From contig OZ022591.1 in assembly GCA_963669155.1 (NCBI GenBank), positions 19,443,422 to 19,507,421 on the forward strand: a stretch of DNA of 64,000 bases. The letters are read 5' to 3'. Both the position numbers and the translations under genes were made by a program. Shown here piece after piece: positions 12,501 to 20,299 of the stretch. A model generated the notes under the pieces. The model saw nothing but the letters and a program-made list of their open reading frames with translations, did no database searches and was not told where the DNA came from. Within the stretch, counting starts at the first letter, position 1; each line of letters starts with the position of its first letter. The DNA is from Arbacia lixula (Eukaryota > Echinodermata > Echinoidea > Arbacioida > Arbaciidae).

Positions 12501-14697
12501 CCCAAAAATCCCATCACTACCCCCCCCCCCCCCCCCCCCCCACTCACTTACTTCTTGAGGAAAAACATGTCCCCTCCACCTTCGGGGGAGCGATTTCCGC
12601 CCATGGAGTTAATACATTGTTTTTTGCGTTTTTGTGGGGTTTTTTCATAAAAAGCACCCCCCCTAGAAAAAAGCTGGTACCGGCCCTGCAATATCCTAAT
12701 CCTTGTAAGTCGTAATTACTGAAGGTATGCTTTGATATTAAGAATTACTCTCCACTGAAACAAACAAAGAGAGGATCTAGGAAATGTGGTTACAGTTCAA
12801 TATTCTGAAGGTTCGTTTATTCCAAAGGTTCGTTATTCCGAAGGTTCGTAATTCTGAAACAGGTAAATTGCCTATAACTCGATGCTTGTTAGTCCGAAAA
12901 TGAAAAAGGGCTCGTTAATCCGAGCATTTGTAGTGTAACGTTCGAAATAATGAACCTTCTGAATAATCGAGTGCTTCCCGGAAATTTCATGAATTTGTAG
13001 TGATCAACCACTATTTGGCATGGTGTGTTTTTTTTACCACTGCTGTTCAAAATATAATTGCAGTATCTGCAATTTTACCACTCCTATCAGATCGTAGTTC
13101 TGCATGGCCGGGAAACCAAATAGAGCTTGATTTTGATTAGCCAATGTTAACTCACACCAGTCAAACATGCAAACAATTCATTCATTTAAAGGTGCATTTC
13201 TTCTTCTGGCTCAGAATGCACTGTGTTTAATACCTTGAAAGGGATATCACATGTAATTGATCTCAAATATAGGTACAAACAGTGGGTAGCTGATTATTAC
13301 ATTCAGATGAAATCCAGGACTTATTTAATTATAACACGAAGTGCACTGCAGCAAAAGAAAAAAAACATAACTGCCATTTTGTCTTCTTCTGCTGCTATGC
13401 CAGACACGCAATATACCTGACTGCAACACGTCAGCCTGATTGCTGTAACAATACTCTCTAATTACCTTCATACCCAGATTCGCAAGCGCTACAATGGGGA
13501 GGGTGGTGTGACTGATGTGGGTGCGGCATTGTTGTGCTTCATGGTCACGAACGGCGCACCTATAGACGTGGAGAACAAGCAATGTCGAACGCCGCTGTCC
13601 TACGTCAAGGACACAGTGCTCAAGAGAACACTGAAAAACCTTTCCCGCAAACAAAGGTAATGGGGTACTAAAGCAGATACTTGCTTCTTGATTACTATTA
13701 TAGCAAGCATGTGCTTCATAGGGGGGATTTAATGATATTGGTCTATGCACACCAACTCCTTGTATTATCTTTTTGATCCATGCTTTACCTGTGGGTTGTT
13801 CAAACTATCGTAACTTGCAATTAGCTACCACAGGACTAGCTTGTCAGTATTCACCTTGTAGCATTTAAAGCTGTATGGCTCTGGACTTCAACAAGGGCAC
13901 ATAAGGGCTCTAGTAAGGTTAGGTCAGGTAAAAAATAGCCTCATGACACTGCAAAGCTTATATGATTTCCTCAACAAACTTGAAAATTAGAAATAAGATA
14001 AATGGGAATAGCAATGCAAGATCCTCCCATTTAAACAACCCTGCTTGTATCACCCAACAGTGTCTTTAAACAAGGTTAATGTTGTACATAGCTTTACAAA
14101 TTGTGATTTCCAGTCAACTAGATGTATTATGAGATTAGCTAATGACCAATGAGTATTGAAGCTGTTAATTGTCATGGTAGTTACAACCACGGTTGCACAA
14201 TCCAGGGTTGATGAGACATCATCATGGGAAGATCTAGCAAATGACGAGGACGTCAGGGCTGGACAGCTCAGTGGCAAGAAGGACAACCATGAGGACACTG
14301 ACAACTTAATGGACAACAATTGCAGTGCTGACCCAGGAACACGCGAGGCATCCACTCCGGTGAAGTCCAAGATTGAAGGTAATTGCCTGCCAGTATCAGC
14401 CGTGACACTGGTGCTCTCATCATACAATCTGCGATTCTGTTAATTTCTCATAATATTTGTGTCATCATGAAGAGATAAATTATATGAAGGCCTGATATTG
14501 ATTAAAAACATGTCAGAGAAATTCATTGGAAAACTTTTGAGTATTTTACCATCCACATCCATACTAAATGATGATAATGATAAAAAGGATGGTGATCAAG
14601 TCGTTGTCACCATGTATGATGCTAGAATAAGATGTAATCATAAAAGAAGGAGTAATTATAGAAAAAGAAAGAAATTGTAGAAAATGTAGAAGTAGTA

Positions 14698-14759
<62 letters not shown>

Positions 14760-17700
14760 TGTTGTTGTAGAAGTAGCAGCAGAAGAAGTAGTAGTAGAGA
14801 GTATTAGCCAAGGTATTTGGTATGTTAGAAGAAGAAGTTGTAGTAGTAATCATGATGAGGTGTTATGAAATATCCAAAAAGGAAGTAGCTGGGTAGAATT
14901 TTAGAAGCACGTGCATGGTAGCAGTTGTTATAGTTATTGGACTAGCAGTAGGAAAAATCCTTCATCATCAATATTGTAAGTATAATCGTAATTTCTTTTA
15001 TTAAGACTATTTTGGCTTGTATTTTTGTCATCATTTTTATTTATTTCATTTTTTGAATATTGCTATTGTAGACAGTGTCTGTTTTTCCTTCTCCATTTAG
15101 TTTTTGACCTCGTGCACAAGATTGATGTTAAGGATTTGGATCTGGGGCCGGTCATTGGCAGCGGTCAGTTTGGCATTGTCCACCGGGCAGCATGGAGGGG
15201 AACCCCAGTGGCCGTGAAGAAGATATGCATCACTGGCAGCAAGAAGGATGAGGTGGAGAAAGAGGTCTCAATACACAGGTATTTGAAAGGAGAGTATCCT
15301 TTTAAGAATATTGATAGTTTAAAAAATTTAGTACACAATATATGGGTGACCATCTCACATGTGACATCGCAAACAATAAAACGATCATAACATTCTTATC
15401 CTTTGACGTATATTCTTCAAACCTTCACTGCTACCTTTCTTTTATGTTTCTGCTTTAATCAAAACAAACTTAAATTCAAGATGGACTTTTCCTTAAACTC
15501 TAAATGGCATTTTTATTGTAGTATGAGAGAATAACACCTCAAGGTCCACACTGTCCTCCTCACAGGCAAGCGTCTCACCCAAACATCGTTCAGATGATGG
15601 CCCTTGGTTACAAGGATCAAGATGCCTTCCTTGTCATGCAGCTGATTGAGGGAAGCAGTCTCAGTAACATCATCTTCCCTGAAACAGATGCCAAGGTACT
15701 ATCTGTTTGTCTGTCTATCTGTTCATCTATCATACTACATATATCCATCTCTATATACATCTTTACATCAATATGTATGTCTAACTTTATCTGTCTATCT
15801 TTATTGATCTATCATTTATCTGCTAATCTGTTCATCCATTTTAAGTGTATATTTGTATGTTGTATATATACACTACAGCTCAAAGGAATTGGCATAGGGA
15901 AAGGGAAAGAGAAGAAAGGGAAGGAGCCGCAGTTTTAAACCACGGTATATTGCCTAAAAAGCATCATGTTTCATGTTGAACTGGACAAAATATACCATGG
16001 TTTAAAACTGCGGCTCCTTCCCTTTCCCTTTTCCTATGCCAATTCCTTTGAGCTGGAGTGTATATATATGTCTGTTTCAATATTTATTTATATACCCTAC
16101 ATGTAATTTTCTATATCTATGTATGTCTACTTGTGTTTTTCCATCTGTCTGTCTAGCTATCTGCTATCTATCTGTCCTGCTATGAGCGTAGGGTTCCTTG
16201 TTTCCATTTGACTATATCCAATGCTGATCTTGTCCATGAAATGATGCCCATGCAGCTATTCCTGACTGATCCACGCATCTCATGTCTGCCGTTTCTTCTG
16301 CTGCATATACGCAGTGGCCCAAATTCACAAGGAAGTTTTTGATTAAGTTCACTGTTAATGCAAATTTCATGCTGTATAAGCAAATAAGTAGGCTTGATCA
16401 AGCGCATATACACTTACAGAAGGTCTAATAATGAACGCACGTGTTCCACGTATGGTACTAATATAACGCTACTTGCTATTTTTTAGATCATGTGTAGACC
16501 ATGGCTTAACCAAATTAATTAAAACAAACCATCTTCTAAACCATAGGAGCTAGCATGAATTAAGCACTCTACGTAAACCGGAGCGTTCACTATTGGAAGT
16601 TTTTTAAAGTGTACGCGCCAGACAAATAACCATACTTTGTTATTTGTTTATATGCCACAAAATTTGCTTAAATCATGGACTAAATTTAAACCTTGCTTGT
16701 GAATTCAAGCCTAGGTGTCCAGGCAACTAATTTTCATTCATATTTCCATAAGCAATTGCAGCTCGATATGTTTGATGTGTATGACTGATATGAACACCCA
16801 TAGTGCATATTGGGTTAAAAGGATAGTTCACCCTAAAGTTAAAGGGATAGTTCACCCTGAAATTCAATAAAGGCAGAAATATAAAAGCAATATATTGTTG
16901 AAGGTTTGATGAAAATCTGTTAAAAGATAAGAAGGTTATGATCTTTTGAAGTTTTGATTGTGTGGTGTTATGTACGAGGTGCTCTCCTAAATGAGTAAAT
17001 AATTTACATTTGATACAACATTAAAAAAAATTTTCACACAGATACCACTATGAAGGAAAAAAATCCTTCATCAAAAACAGAAAATGTATTGGGATTTTAC
17101 AGCACACAACATATGGGAGAGCACCCCGCATGTGACATCAAAAAATTGAAATTTCAAAAGATCATAAATTTCATATCCTTTGATGGATTTTCATCAAACC
17201 TTTACTTGTATATTTTTGCTTTTATTGCAACCAACTTAACTTAAGGGTGAACTATCCCTTTAAGTTGGCTTCATTAAAAGCAGACATGAAAAAAATCATA
17301 ATTAGTAAAAGGTTGACAAAAATCCATCCAAGGATAAGAAAGTTATGATCTTTTGAAAGATCAATTTTATTACTATAATCTGCACCGTGAGATTTGCGTT
17401 AATGATTTGCCCTCTGACCTTGTCCTTGACCATCTAGGTGACTCTGAGCAGACTTCAGAAGCTACAGGTGGCCAGGGAAATACTCCAAGCAGTCACCTTC
17501 ATGCACGCATGCAACATCCTACATCTGGATATCAAGCCAGCAAATATTCTGGTGAGCATGCAGATCCAATACTTGTGGAATTTGGGGCATATATCAAGTT
17601 GGCTGGATGGGTATGGCATTTTCCTAGTTGTCCTCATTGATGAAGTCTCTTTGAAACTAGCTAACGGCTTGTATCAATAGTTCTTTTTTTTACCCATTCT

Positions 17701-18308
17701 TTCTCAGGAGTTTGGCTAGGAGTGTACATTGACCACCAAATCAAATTTGTGCTTCTATCAGCAAAACTGTTGGGTTGTTTTTTTCTTCCTCTTTTCTTTT
17801 AACTACCTATAGATAAAGACATAACGACTGTATTGTATTTGTATGTTTTTTTTCATCAAATTAAGCTTGCTGTTGCGTCTTGCTCTTTTCTTGTCACTAG
17901 GTGGAGACATTAACCACCAGGCCGTACCTGTGTGACCTGGGCTTGGCACACATCAAGAACCGCAACCTCATGTCGCAGTCCTCCATGAACATGCGGGGCA
18001 CGCCCTGCTACATGCCCCCTGAAGCCCTGGGCCCGCCGGACCAGGGCAAGCGCCACACTCCCAAGCATGACGTCTGGTCTGTGGCAGGCACACTCACCGA
18101 GCTCTTTGCCATGCAGCGGCTGTGGGGGGACTCCATGCACCCGTTTGCCCTCCTGGCCCTGATGATGACGGGCAAGATGGGTAAGCCTATGGCACTGACC
18201 AACGTTGAGGCTGGTGTGAGGCAAATTCTCCAGCCCTGCTTCGAAGCTGAACCAGTCAATAGGCCGTCGGCCCATCAGCTTCTCGACCGATTCAACAAGC
18301 TAACCTAA
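211..18308 (+). CDS. Mind bomb-like scaffold protein with C-terminal kinase domain (5' partial, 19 exons)
   Basis: Exons I place: 211-382, 670-776, 1626-1808, 2338-2450, 5218-5325, 6027-6134, 6785-6938, 7349-7503, 7817-7971, 8535-8691, 9192-9346, 10051-10180, 11805-12023, 13478-13656, 14206-14378, 15101-15278, 15566-15695, 17438-17551, 17901-18308. All are bounded by AG/GT, and the phases chain without a break to a TAA at 18306-18308, about 1031 residues in the window. Domain order is ZZ, MIB/HERC2, two mind-bomb SH3-like repeats, ankyrin repeats, acidic linker, kinase. Known mind bomb proteins start with another MIB/HERC2 domain before the ZZ, so the 5' exons should lie upstream of base 1. 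They end in RING fingers, which mediate ubiquitin transfer to Notch-ligand tails; no RING cysteine pattern follows the ankyrins here. Exon calls are by eye, without transcripts. The gene model is strong; the function of the kinase fusion is unknown. Confidence 0.88.
670..1808 (+). CDS. Two exons: MIB/HERC2 domain
   Basis: Exon 670-776 encodes a basic stretch ending in a turn rich in KKSS, preceded by FPEATVQRAGDG, matching the start of a MIB/HERC2 domain. Exon 1626-1808 continues EGQVLKVKPW, then TVQWSEGD, then VELKYIK and HLPLLG, the core and closing strands of the domain. In mind bomb proteins this is the second MIB/HERC2 copy, directly after ZZ. The phase-1 junction between the exons is consistent. 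The 850-bp intron between them is pyrimidine-rich (800-1220, CTT/TCC runs) with no other coding signal. Confidence 0.87.
2338..5325 (+). CDS. Two exons: first mind-bomb SH3-like repeat
   Basis: Exon 2338-2450 encodes GLQTGDNVAMTLDAE then LQAMQATGGLEW, and exon 5218-5325 encodes FAKVGKVSAVTSRGN, VQVTYKDGKSFTLHP and ALCK. This is the fold of the mind-bomb SH3 repeat: a GD-V start, an LQ..HGGW-like helix, a GxVxxV strand, then W/F-x-x-x-P. The pair makes the first half of the REP region that binds a second site in Notch-ligand tails in known mind bomb proteins. The 2.77-kb intron between the exons carries the 157-bp satellite array (2740-4170) and a pyrimidine tract. Confidence 0.85.
2632..2739 (+). 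repeat. Hairpin plus CGTC/GTC simple repeat heading the 157-bp array
   Basis: GTCTCGCC at 2620-2627 is mirrored by GGCGAGAC at 2638-2645, then the sequence becomes an irregular run of CGTC and CGTCGTC units to about 2739, where the 157-bp satellite begins with no gap. The three parts look like one composite repeat inserted in the intron. Confidence 0.8.
2740..4170 (+). repeat. 157-bp tandem satellite, about nine units, with nuclear-receptor-like half-sites
   Basis: The marker GCAAGACTCT recurs at about 2762, 2919, 3061, 3218, 3372 (as TCAAGACTCT), 3530, 3687, 3844, 4001 and 4158. The spacing is about 157 bp throughout except one 142-bp step where the segment around ACGTTAAAGTTTAC is missing. 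Units are nearly identical in the middle and more divergent at the right end (4001-4170), as expected when unequal exchange homogenises the core. Each unit holds AGGTCACAGGATA, AGGTCAAAGGTCA (a perfect DR1) and AGGTCATTTGAGGTCA (a perfect DR4; the first unit has AGGTTA). The array lies wholly in the intron between exons 4 and 5 of the kinase gene. Confidence 0.95.
4430..4730. repeat. Pyrimidine-rich low-complexity tract (CTT/TCC)
   Basis: About 300 bp of almost pure C/T on the + strand in the intron before exon 5. It makes long spurious open frames on both strands (Ser/Leu/Phe-rich or Lys/Glu-rich). Confidence 0.85.
5466..6008 (+). repeat. Tandem duplication copying the 5' edge of exon 6
   Basis: An 80-bp intron block at 5466-5545 recurs at 5928-6008 with a few changes. 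The block CTGATCATTTATCACCAG plus the first ~27 coding bases of exon 6 occurs at 5881-5927 and again at 6009-6053, where the real exon begins at 6027. The false exon copy (from 5899) reads VPRLGKGNRV and then enters intron sequence, reaching a stop at an in-frame TAG near 5967. Confidence 0.9.
5636..5756. repeat. ATT trinucleotide microsatellite
   Basis: About 120 bp of ATT/ATC units inside the intron before exon 6, with scattered C interruptions on the left. It produces meaningless poly-Ile/Tyr/Leu frames. Confidence 0.95.
6027..6938 (+). CDS. Two exons: second mind-bomb SH3-like repeat
   Basis: Exon 6027-6134 gives VPRLGKGDRVRITGD, then ISLQENSRNGWVEGM; exon 6785-6938 gives CLGMEGDVTNVDTHF, VKLVGFSKAWSWHPC and TLTLIKK. 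The layout repeats that of the first SH3-like module (GDxV, W-x-x-x-M, G-V strand, W-x-x-x-P), as expected for the second unit of a mind bomb REP region. A damaged copy of the first exon's 5' edge lies just upstream at 5881-5927. The intron at 6135-6784 holds a GT microsatellite, a small MITE (6274-6463) and a long GA-rich tract. Confidence 0.85.
6190..6600. repeat. GT microsatellite, then GA-rich tract, flanking a small MITE
   Basis: (GT)n at about 6197-6236 and GAGA-rich sequence from 6473 to 6595 flank the inverted-repeat element at 6274-6463. All lie in the intron between exons 6 and 7. Confidence 0.85.
6274..6463. mobile_element. MITE with CAGGGCCGTC terminal repeats
   Basis: Starts CAGGGCCGTCACCAGC and ends GGCGACGGCCCTG, near-perfect inverted ends. 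TGATG precedes the left end and follows the right end, a possible target duplication. The left end including CTTTTTTCTAGGGGG matches, reversed, the right end of the element at 12162-12688, so both are one family. The ends resemble hAT elements, but the 5-bp flanking match is shorter than the 8 bp usual there, so the class is tentative. Confidence 0.75.
7349..13656 (+). CDS. Seven exons: ankyrin repeat block
   Basis: Exons 7349-7503, 7817-7971, 8535-8691, 9192-9346, 10051-10180, 11805-12023 and 13478-13656. After an acidic cap (TGEDSGTGSEDEL) they encode eight clear ankyrin repeats plus a partial one; landmark starts are SALHRAAAQGHLEIV, TPLHYAVEGDEPAIA, RAIHFAAYKGHVDCA, TPIHDAIIKDREDVI, TALELTAYCDRPE, TVLHIAAVNNHIK, TALHLAATKGQTDCI and SALHLAA. 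The eighth is stretched by a charged insert (RAKDEDKFKDTP) that runs across the last intron, much as the last mind-bomb repeats are. This is the usual number of repeats for the family. The donor at 12024 (GTTACC) is weak but keeps frame. The ankyrin block normally positions the catalytic C-terminus; here that is a kinase. Confidence 0.88.
7653..7735 (+). pseudogene. Decayed tandem copy of the 3' splice region and first codons of ankyrin exon 9
   Basis: TCTTGTCCTCAA begins at 7653 and again at 7761. The first copy runs through a pyrimidine tract to TTGCAG (to 7722) followed by CCAAACAAGGTGCATG, which parallels the real exon start GCCAACAAGAAGCATG at 7817. In frame the copy reads PNKVHDLI then a stop TAG. 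It has a usable-looking acceptor but would terminate the protein if spliced in. Confidence 0.7.
7985..8265. repeat. Intronic tandem duplication with GGT microsatellites
   Basis: A block (GTGGTGG run, then GCATTAGTGGGGAGAGAC, TAAGGGGGCATT, ATCTGGAACA and GTAACTGGAAATATATGGTA) occurs at about 7988-8108 and again at 8134-8262, about 150 bp apart. Confidence 0.85.
8326..8452 (+). pseudogene. Tandem copy of the 5' edge of ankyrin exon 10, with stop
   Basis: GATTCAATCATCATCATTGA at 8326 recurs as a close copy at 8456. The first copy carries a TTCTAG acceptor and about 50 bases of exon sequence (GGTGAACCAGCGATAGC...), ending in GGAGCCAAT; the second leads to the true exon at 8535. In the copy a one-base loss turns AAATACCTG into AAATACTG, so the frame reads GEPAIAKY then TGA. 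No good donor follows. Confidence 0.85.
8835..9065. repeat. Intronic direct duplication of a purine-rich block
   Basis: GAAAGGAAAACAAAATGAAG at about 8853 and GAAAGGAAAACAAGATGAAG at about 8999 start two related purine-rich blocks about 146 bp apart in the intron between exons 10 and 11. Confidence 0.65.
9505..9530 (+). repeat. Short GCAGT tandem run
   Basis: About five units of GCAGT/GCACT (CACTGCACTGCAGTGCAGTG region) in the intron between exons 11 and 12. Nothing else is recognised between 9347 and 10050, apart from a purine-rich stretch at 9700-9905. Confidence 0.7.
10441..11225 (+). repeat. Degenerate CTATTTT(C) pyrimidine tract
   Basis: Nearly 800 bp dominated by loosely repeated CTATTTTTCCC-like words on the + strand, with matching AAAATAGG words that allow local hairpins (for example around 10520-10560, 10660-10690 and 11060-11170). 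It fills much of the intron between exons 12 and 13. No open frame with a recognisable product. Confidence 0.8.
12162..12688. mobile_element. Outer MITE with CAGGGCCG ends, interrupted by a second element
   Basis: Begins CAGGGCCGTCGCTGGGGG and ends TACCGGCCCTG. CAATAT is found immediately outside both ends (12156-12161 and 12689-12694). It is the same family as 6274-6463. Inside sits the nested element 12314-12605. Long G and C homopolymers occur, so assembly length here may be unreliable. Confidence 0.8.
12314..12605. mobile_element. Nested MITE with exact 8-bp target duplication
   Basis: Starts CATGGGCGGAAATC and ends GATTTCCGCCCATG, perfect 14-bp inverted ends. GAGTTAAT flanks it exactly on both sides (12306-12313 and 12606-12613). 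The 8-bp duplication fits the hAT superfamily. About 290 bp, no coding capacity, contains poly-G and poly-C runs. It inserted into the outer MITE, giving a clear relative age. Confidence 0.88.
12795..12975. repeat. Short degenerate repeat of GAAGGTTCGTTATTCC
   Basis: GAAGGTTCGTTTATTCC, AAAGGTTCGTTATTCC and GAAGGTTCGTAATTC lie head to tail with a ~17-bp period at 12805-12857. Related words follow in both orientations (GCTCGTTAATCCGAGC, GTTCGAAATAATGAACCTTC), so the whole can fold back on itself. In the intron before exon 14. Confidence 0.7.
14206..14378 (+). CDS. Exon: acidic, serine/threonine-rich linker
   Basis: The exon follows a TCCAG acceptor at 14201-14205 and a GTAATT donor at 14379. 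It encodes a low-complexity hydrophilic stretch (SSWEDLANDEDVRAGQ, then DNHEDTDNLMDNN, then STPVKSKIEG). No domain is recognised. Phases fit both neighbours (2 in, 1 out), which is the main reason to accept it. It sits between the ankyrins and the kinase and probably acts as a flexible tether. A mind bomb protein would carry its RING fingers from about here on. Confidence 0.7.
14690..14845. repeat. AGT/TAG trinucleotide microsatellite
   Basis: (AGT)n at about 14692-14758, then GTT/AGA-type units with impure extension, in the intron before the first kinase exon. Confidence 0.95.
15101..18308 (+). CDS. Four exons: C-terminal protein kinase domain (TKL-like, non-RD)
   Basis: Exons 15101-15278, 15566-15695, 17438-17551 and 17901-18308. 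Visible kinase landmarks in order: glycine loop GSGQFGIV, lysine in VAVKK, helix-C glutamate in VEKEVSIHR, catalytic loop HLDIKPANIL, metal-binding Asp in CDLGLA (DLG instead of DFG), activation segment RGTPCYMPPEA (PPE for APE), DVWS, and the subdomain XI arginine in NRPSAHQLL. All residues needed for phosphotransfer are present, so an active enzyme is plausible. The residue before the catalytic Asp is Leu, not Arg, so it is a non-RD kinase. Overall it looks TKL/RIPK-like, although the HLD-KPAN form also occurs in Mos-type kinases; the family is uncertain. The stop TAA follows directly after the domain. Confidence 0.9.
15360..15480. mobile_element. Fragment of the TTAA MITE family
   Basis: ATAACATTCTTATCCTTTGA, followed by TTCTTCAAACCTTCA and an ACTTAA-like end, parallels the right half of the complete element at 16843-17259. 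Old and truncated. Confidence 0.55.
15871..16060. mobile_element. Palindromic MITE, CACTACAGCTCAAAGG ends, TA target (mariner-like)
   Basis: Left end CACTACAGCTCAAAGGAATT, right end AATTCCTTTGAGCTGGAGTG, with TA on both outer sides. The arms extend through GGCATAGGGAAAGGG and GCAGTTTTAAACCA, making almost the whole element a hairpin. A second copy lies at 41907-42134. TA duplication fits the Tc1/mariner superfamily. No transposase is encoded. Confidence 0.85.
16843..17259. mobile_element. TTAA-flanked MITE with AGGGATAGTTCACCCT ends
   Basis: AGGGATAGTTCACCCT and its reverse complement AGGGTGAACTATCCCT bound a 417-bp element, with TTAA on both sides (16839-16842 and 17260-17263), the target site of piggyBac-type transposons. 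The interior arms also pair (GGTTTGATGAAAATCTGTTA against the right half). An extra copy of the left end occurs just outside at 16814-16834. Relatives are at 15360-15480, 17284-17375, 35680-36090 and 54845-54998. Confidence 0.85.
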
Positions 18309-18795
18309 ATTGCAATATTTTTCATCTTTAGTTGACAAACAACAATTCAATGTGATTGTCTATGCTGTACTTCCCATCATATATATGTATATATCATGCA
18401 AACAAAACTTATAGAATACTACGTGAAGTGCATAAGTACAGGTCCAAATTGTTTTAAAACATGGCTGATGAAGAAGATTATCTTTGGCATAGTGGAGATC
18501 TTGCTCGACTTGCTGGTTGTCTAATCCACTGGACCATAGCAAATGCAAATGCATGTATCAAAGCAATATGGTCGAGTTATGAGTTCAACATATGCCATGG
18601 AACTGCAGTAACCAAAGGGCTGTGGCTTAATGATAGTGTCCTTTGAGGTATTTGAAATTTATTCATAGCCTGCTATCTATTGTTTGAACAGCAGGTTATA
18701 TATAGGAATCATGCTCCTTAGTAACCAAGTGGAAAATAGCCAGCCTGCATATATGCGGCCTCAAAAAATGGGTGAGAGGTCAAGAAGTCAAATTT
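18309..18795 (+). other. 3' flank of the kinase gene, no clear polyadenylation signal
   Basis: No AATAAA was seen within 400 bp of the stop codon. The first good candidates on this strand are AATAAA-like words near 20071 and 20363. Otherwise unremarkable AT-rich sequence. I cannot place the transcript end. Confidence 0.4.
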
Positions 18796-19300
18796 GTCAA
18801 TGAACAACTTTATTTTTCATGATGAGAAGCTCCCTCTTTCTCTCAAGAAACAGACTTTCAACCAGTGCATTACCTGTGATCTCTTATGGAGCAGGAACAT
18901 GGACCACAACTAAGAGGCTGGAGAGAAAACTTAGAGTAACCTAAAGGGATATGGAACGAATTATGATTGGCATTACAAAGAGAGACAAAGCTAATAACCA
19001 GGATTTGAGAAGGCAAACCAAAGTGCAGCACATAGAAACAGGAAATTAAATGGAAGAAATGGAATGGGCTGGTCATCTGGCCAGAAGGAAAGACAACCGA
19101 TGGACACACCAATTAGCTGTCTGGACCCCCAGAGCTAACACCAGAGGAAGAGGCAGGCAAAGTATAGGAGGTTGATGGATGATATCAGAGAATATGGCAG
19201 CGTGACATGGAAATGAATGGCACAAGATAGATTGAAATGGAAAAATAATGTGGAGGCTCTCCTTCAGCAGTGGAGAGAAATAGGCTAGATAGATCCATGA
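18795..19300 (+). mobile_element. Degraded LINE 3' fragment (reverse transcriptase C-terminus)
   Basis: With frameshifts and stops the + strand reads VISYGAGTWTTTKRLERKLR, RDMERIMIGITKRDK, KWKWAGHLARRKDNRW and RGRGRQS, the region behind the reverse transcriptase domain in many LINE ORF2 proteins. It ends in CAGTGGAGAGAAATAGGCTA, which recurs at 41380-41401. Non-functional. Confidence 0.8.
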
Positions 19301-19444
19301 ATACAACATGATGAGGAGAGTTTATTCATCACCTGTATGCCATTAACTTTGTTTTCCTTTGACCATGATTTAAGATAAACATTAAAACAGTAGTTAGTTT
19401 CCAACTTTAAGTGTTCTTTCTTTTAATCTTAATCATAACTTCTG

Positions 19445-19570
19445 CGTTGATATTATCCCGTCATAACGAGCACAGGTATAGTGAGAACCCGCTTATTACG
19501 AGGGTCCCAATTTTTCTTCCATTGACCTCCGTGTATTCTGCTTCTCTTATAACGAGATTGGGTATATACA
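19445..19570 (+). repeat. TAACGAG-type dispersed repeat
   Basis: Contains CGTCATAACGAGCACAGGTA, GCTTATTACGAGGG and CTTATAACGAGATT. A related stretch lies at 36901-37022 (CTGTTATAACGAGCGCAGG, CCTGCTTATTACAAGGAC), just after the second F-box exon. Confidence 0.65.
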
Positions 19571-19599
19571 AGCTAGTTTACACATGGTCATGCCAGCAG

Positions 19600-20290
19600 G
19601 CGAGGGGAACTGAGCCTCCCCGCTGCTTTCATTTGCTGCGGATCCACAGCAAACTTTTAGTCCGCGCGGCAGAGAGGTTACCGTATGTGGCGCAACCTTG
19701 CTGCGGACCAGGTTGCAACAGGAGCAGGTTGCTGCGGATCTGCCACAGACAAGCTTCAGTCTCAATTTGTACAAGAGGTTGCCACAAGGTTGTCACATAT
19801 TTTTCAGCTTAATCTTAGTTGAGTCAAAGGTTTCTACAAGGTTGCCACGGACTAATGTCCCATCTAATTTGCATGCAGGTTGTCACAAGGTTGTCACACA
19901 TTTGTATATATTTAATAAGGTTGTGGCAAGCTTGCCAGGGGGGGGGGGGGGGGGGTGTCTGAACTGATGGCTACTGAGGTTGGACTGTAAATATATTTTT
20001 TCTTTCATTTTCTATGTTTGTACACATGCCTATATTTTTAGTCTTTATCAATGTTTATTGTGCTGATTTCCAATAAAAAAAAATTGCAATGGTATACATG
20101 CATAAACTGAATGTGATGCCCTTGATTGTAGGATTAGGATGTTTTGAGTGAATTTCTGTGCATTTATCAGCTTTCGTTAACCTTGTGGTAAACTTGTTGC
20201 GGATCCGCGGCAACCTCACTTTGGCCATTCTGGTCACATGAATATATCCAGAGAAAAGGTTGCTGCGGATCCCTGGCAATTAACCTCCTG
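19600..20290. repeat. Region of repeated GGTTGCnGCGGATCC / GGTTGTCACAAGG words
   Basis: TTGCTGCGGATCCACAGC, CCTTGCTGCGGACCAGG, GTTGCTGCGGATCTGCC, GTTGCGGATCCGCGGC and GTTGCTGCGGATCCCTGGC recur, interspersed with GGTTGCCACAAGGTTGTCAC. A poly-G run is at 19938-19957. The origin of the repeat is not recognised. Confidence 0.6.
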
Positions 20291-20299
20291 TAGATTTAC

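Noticed and set aside
13657-18308. Search for RING fingers expected at the end of a mind bomb protein
   Set aside because: No C-x2-C ... C-x-H-x2-C pattern in frame with any exon was found; absence is reported as part of the fusion finding.
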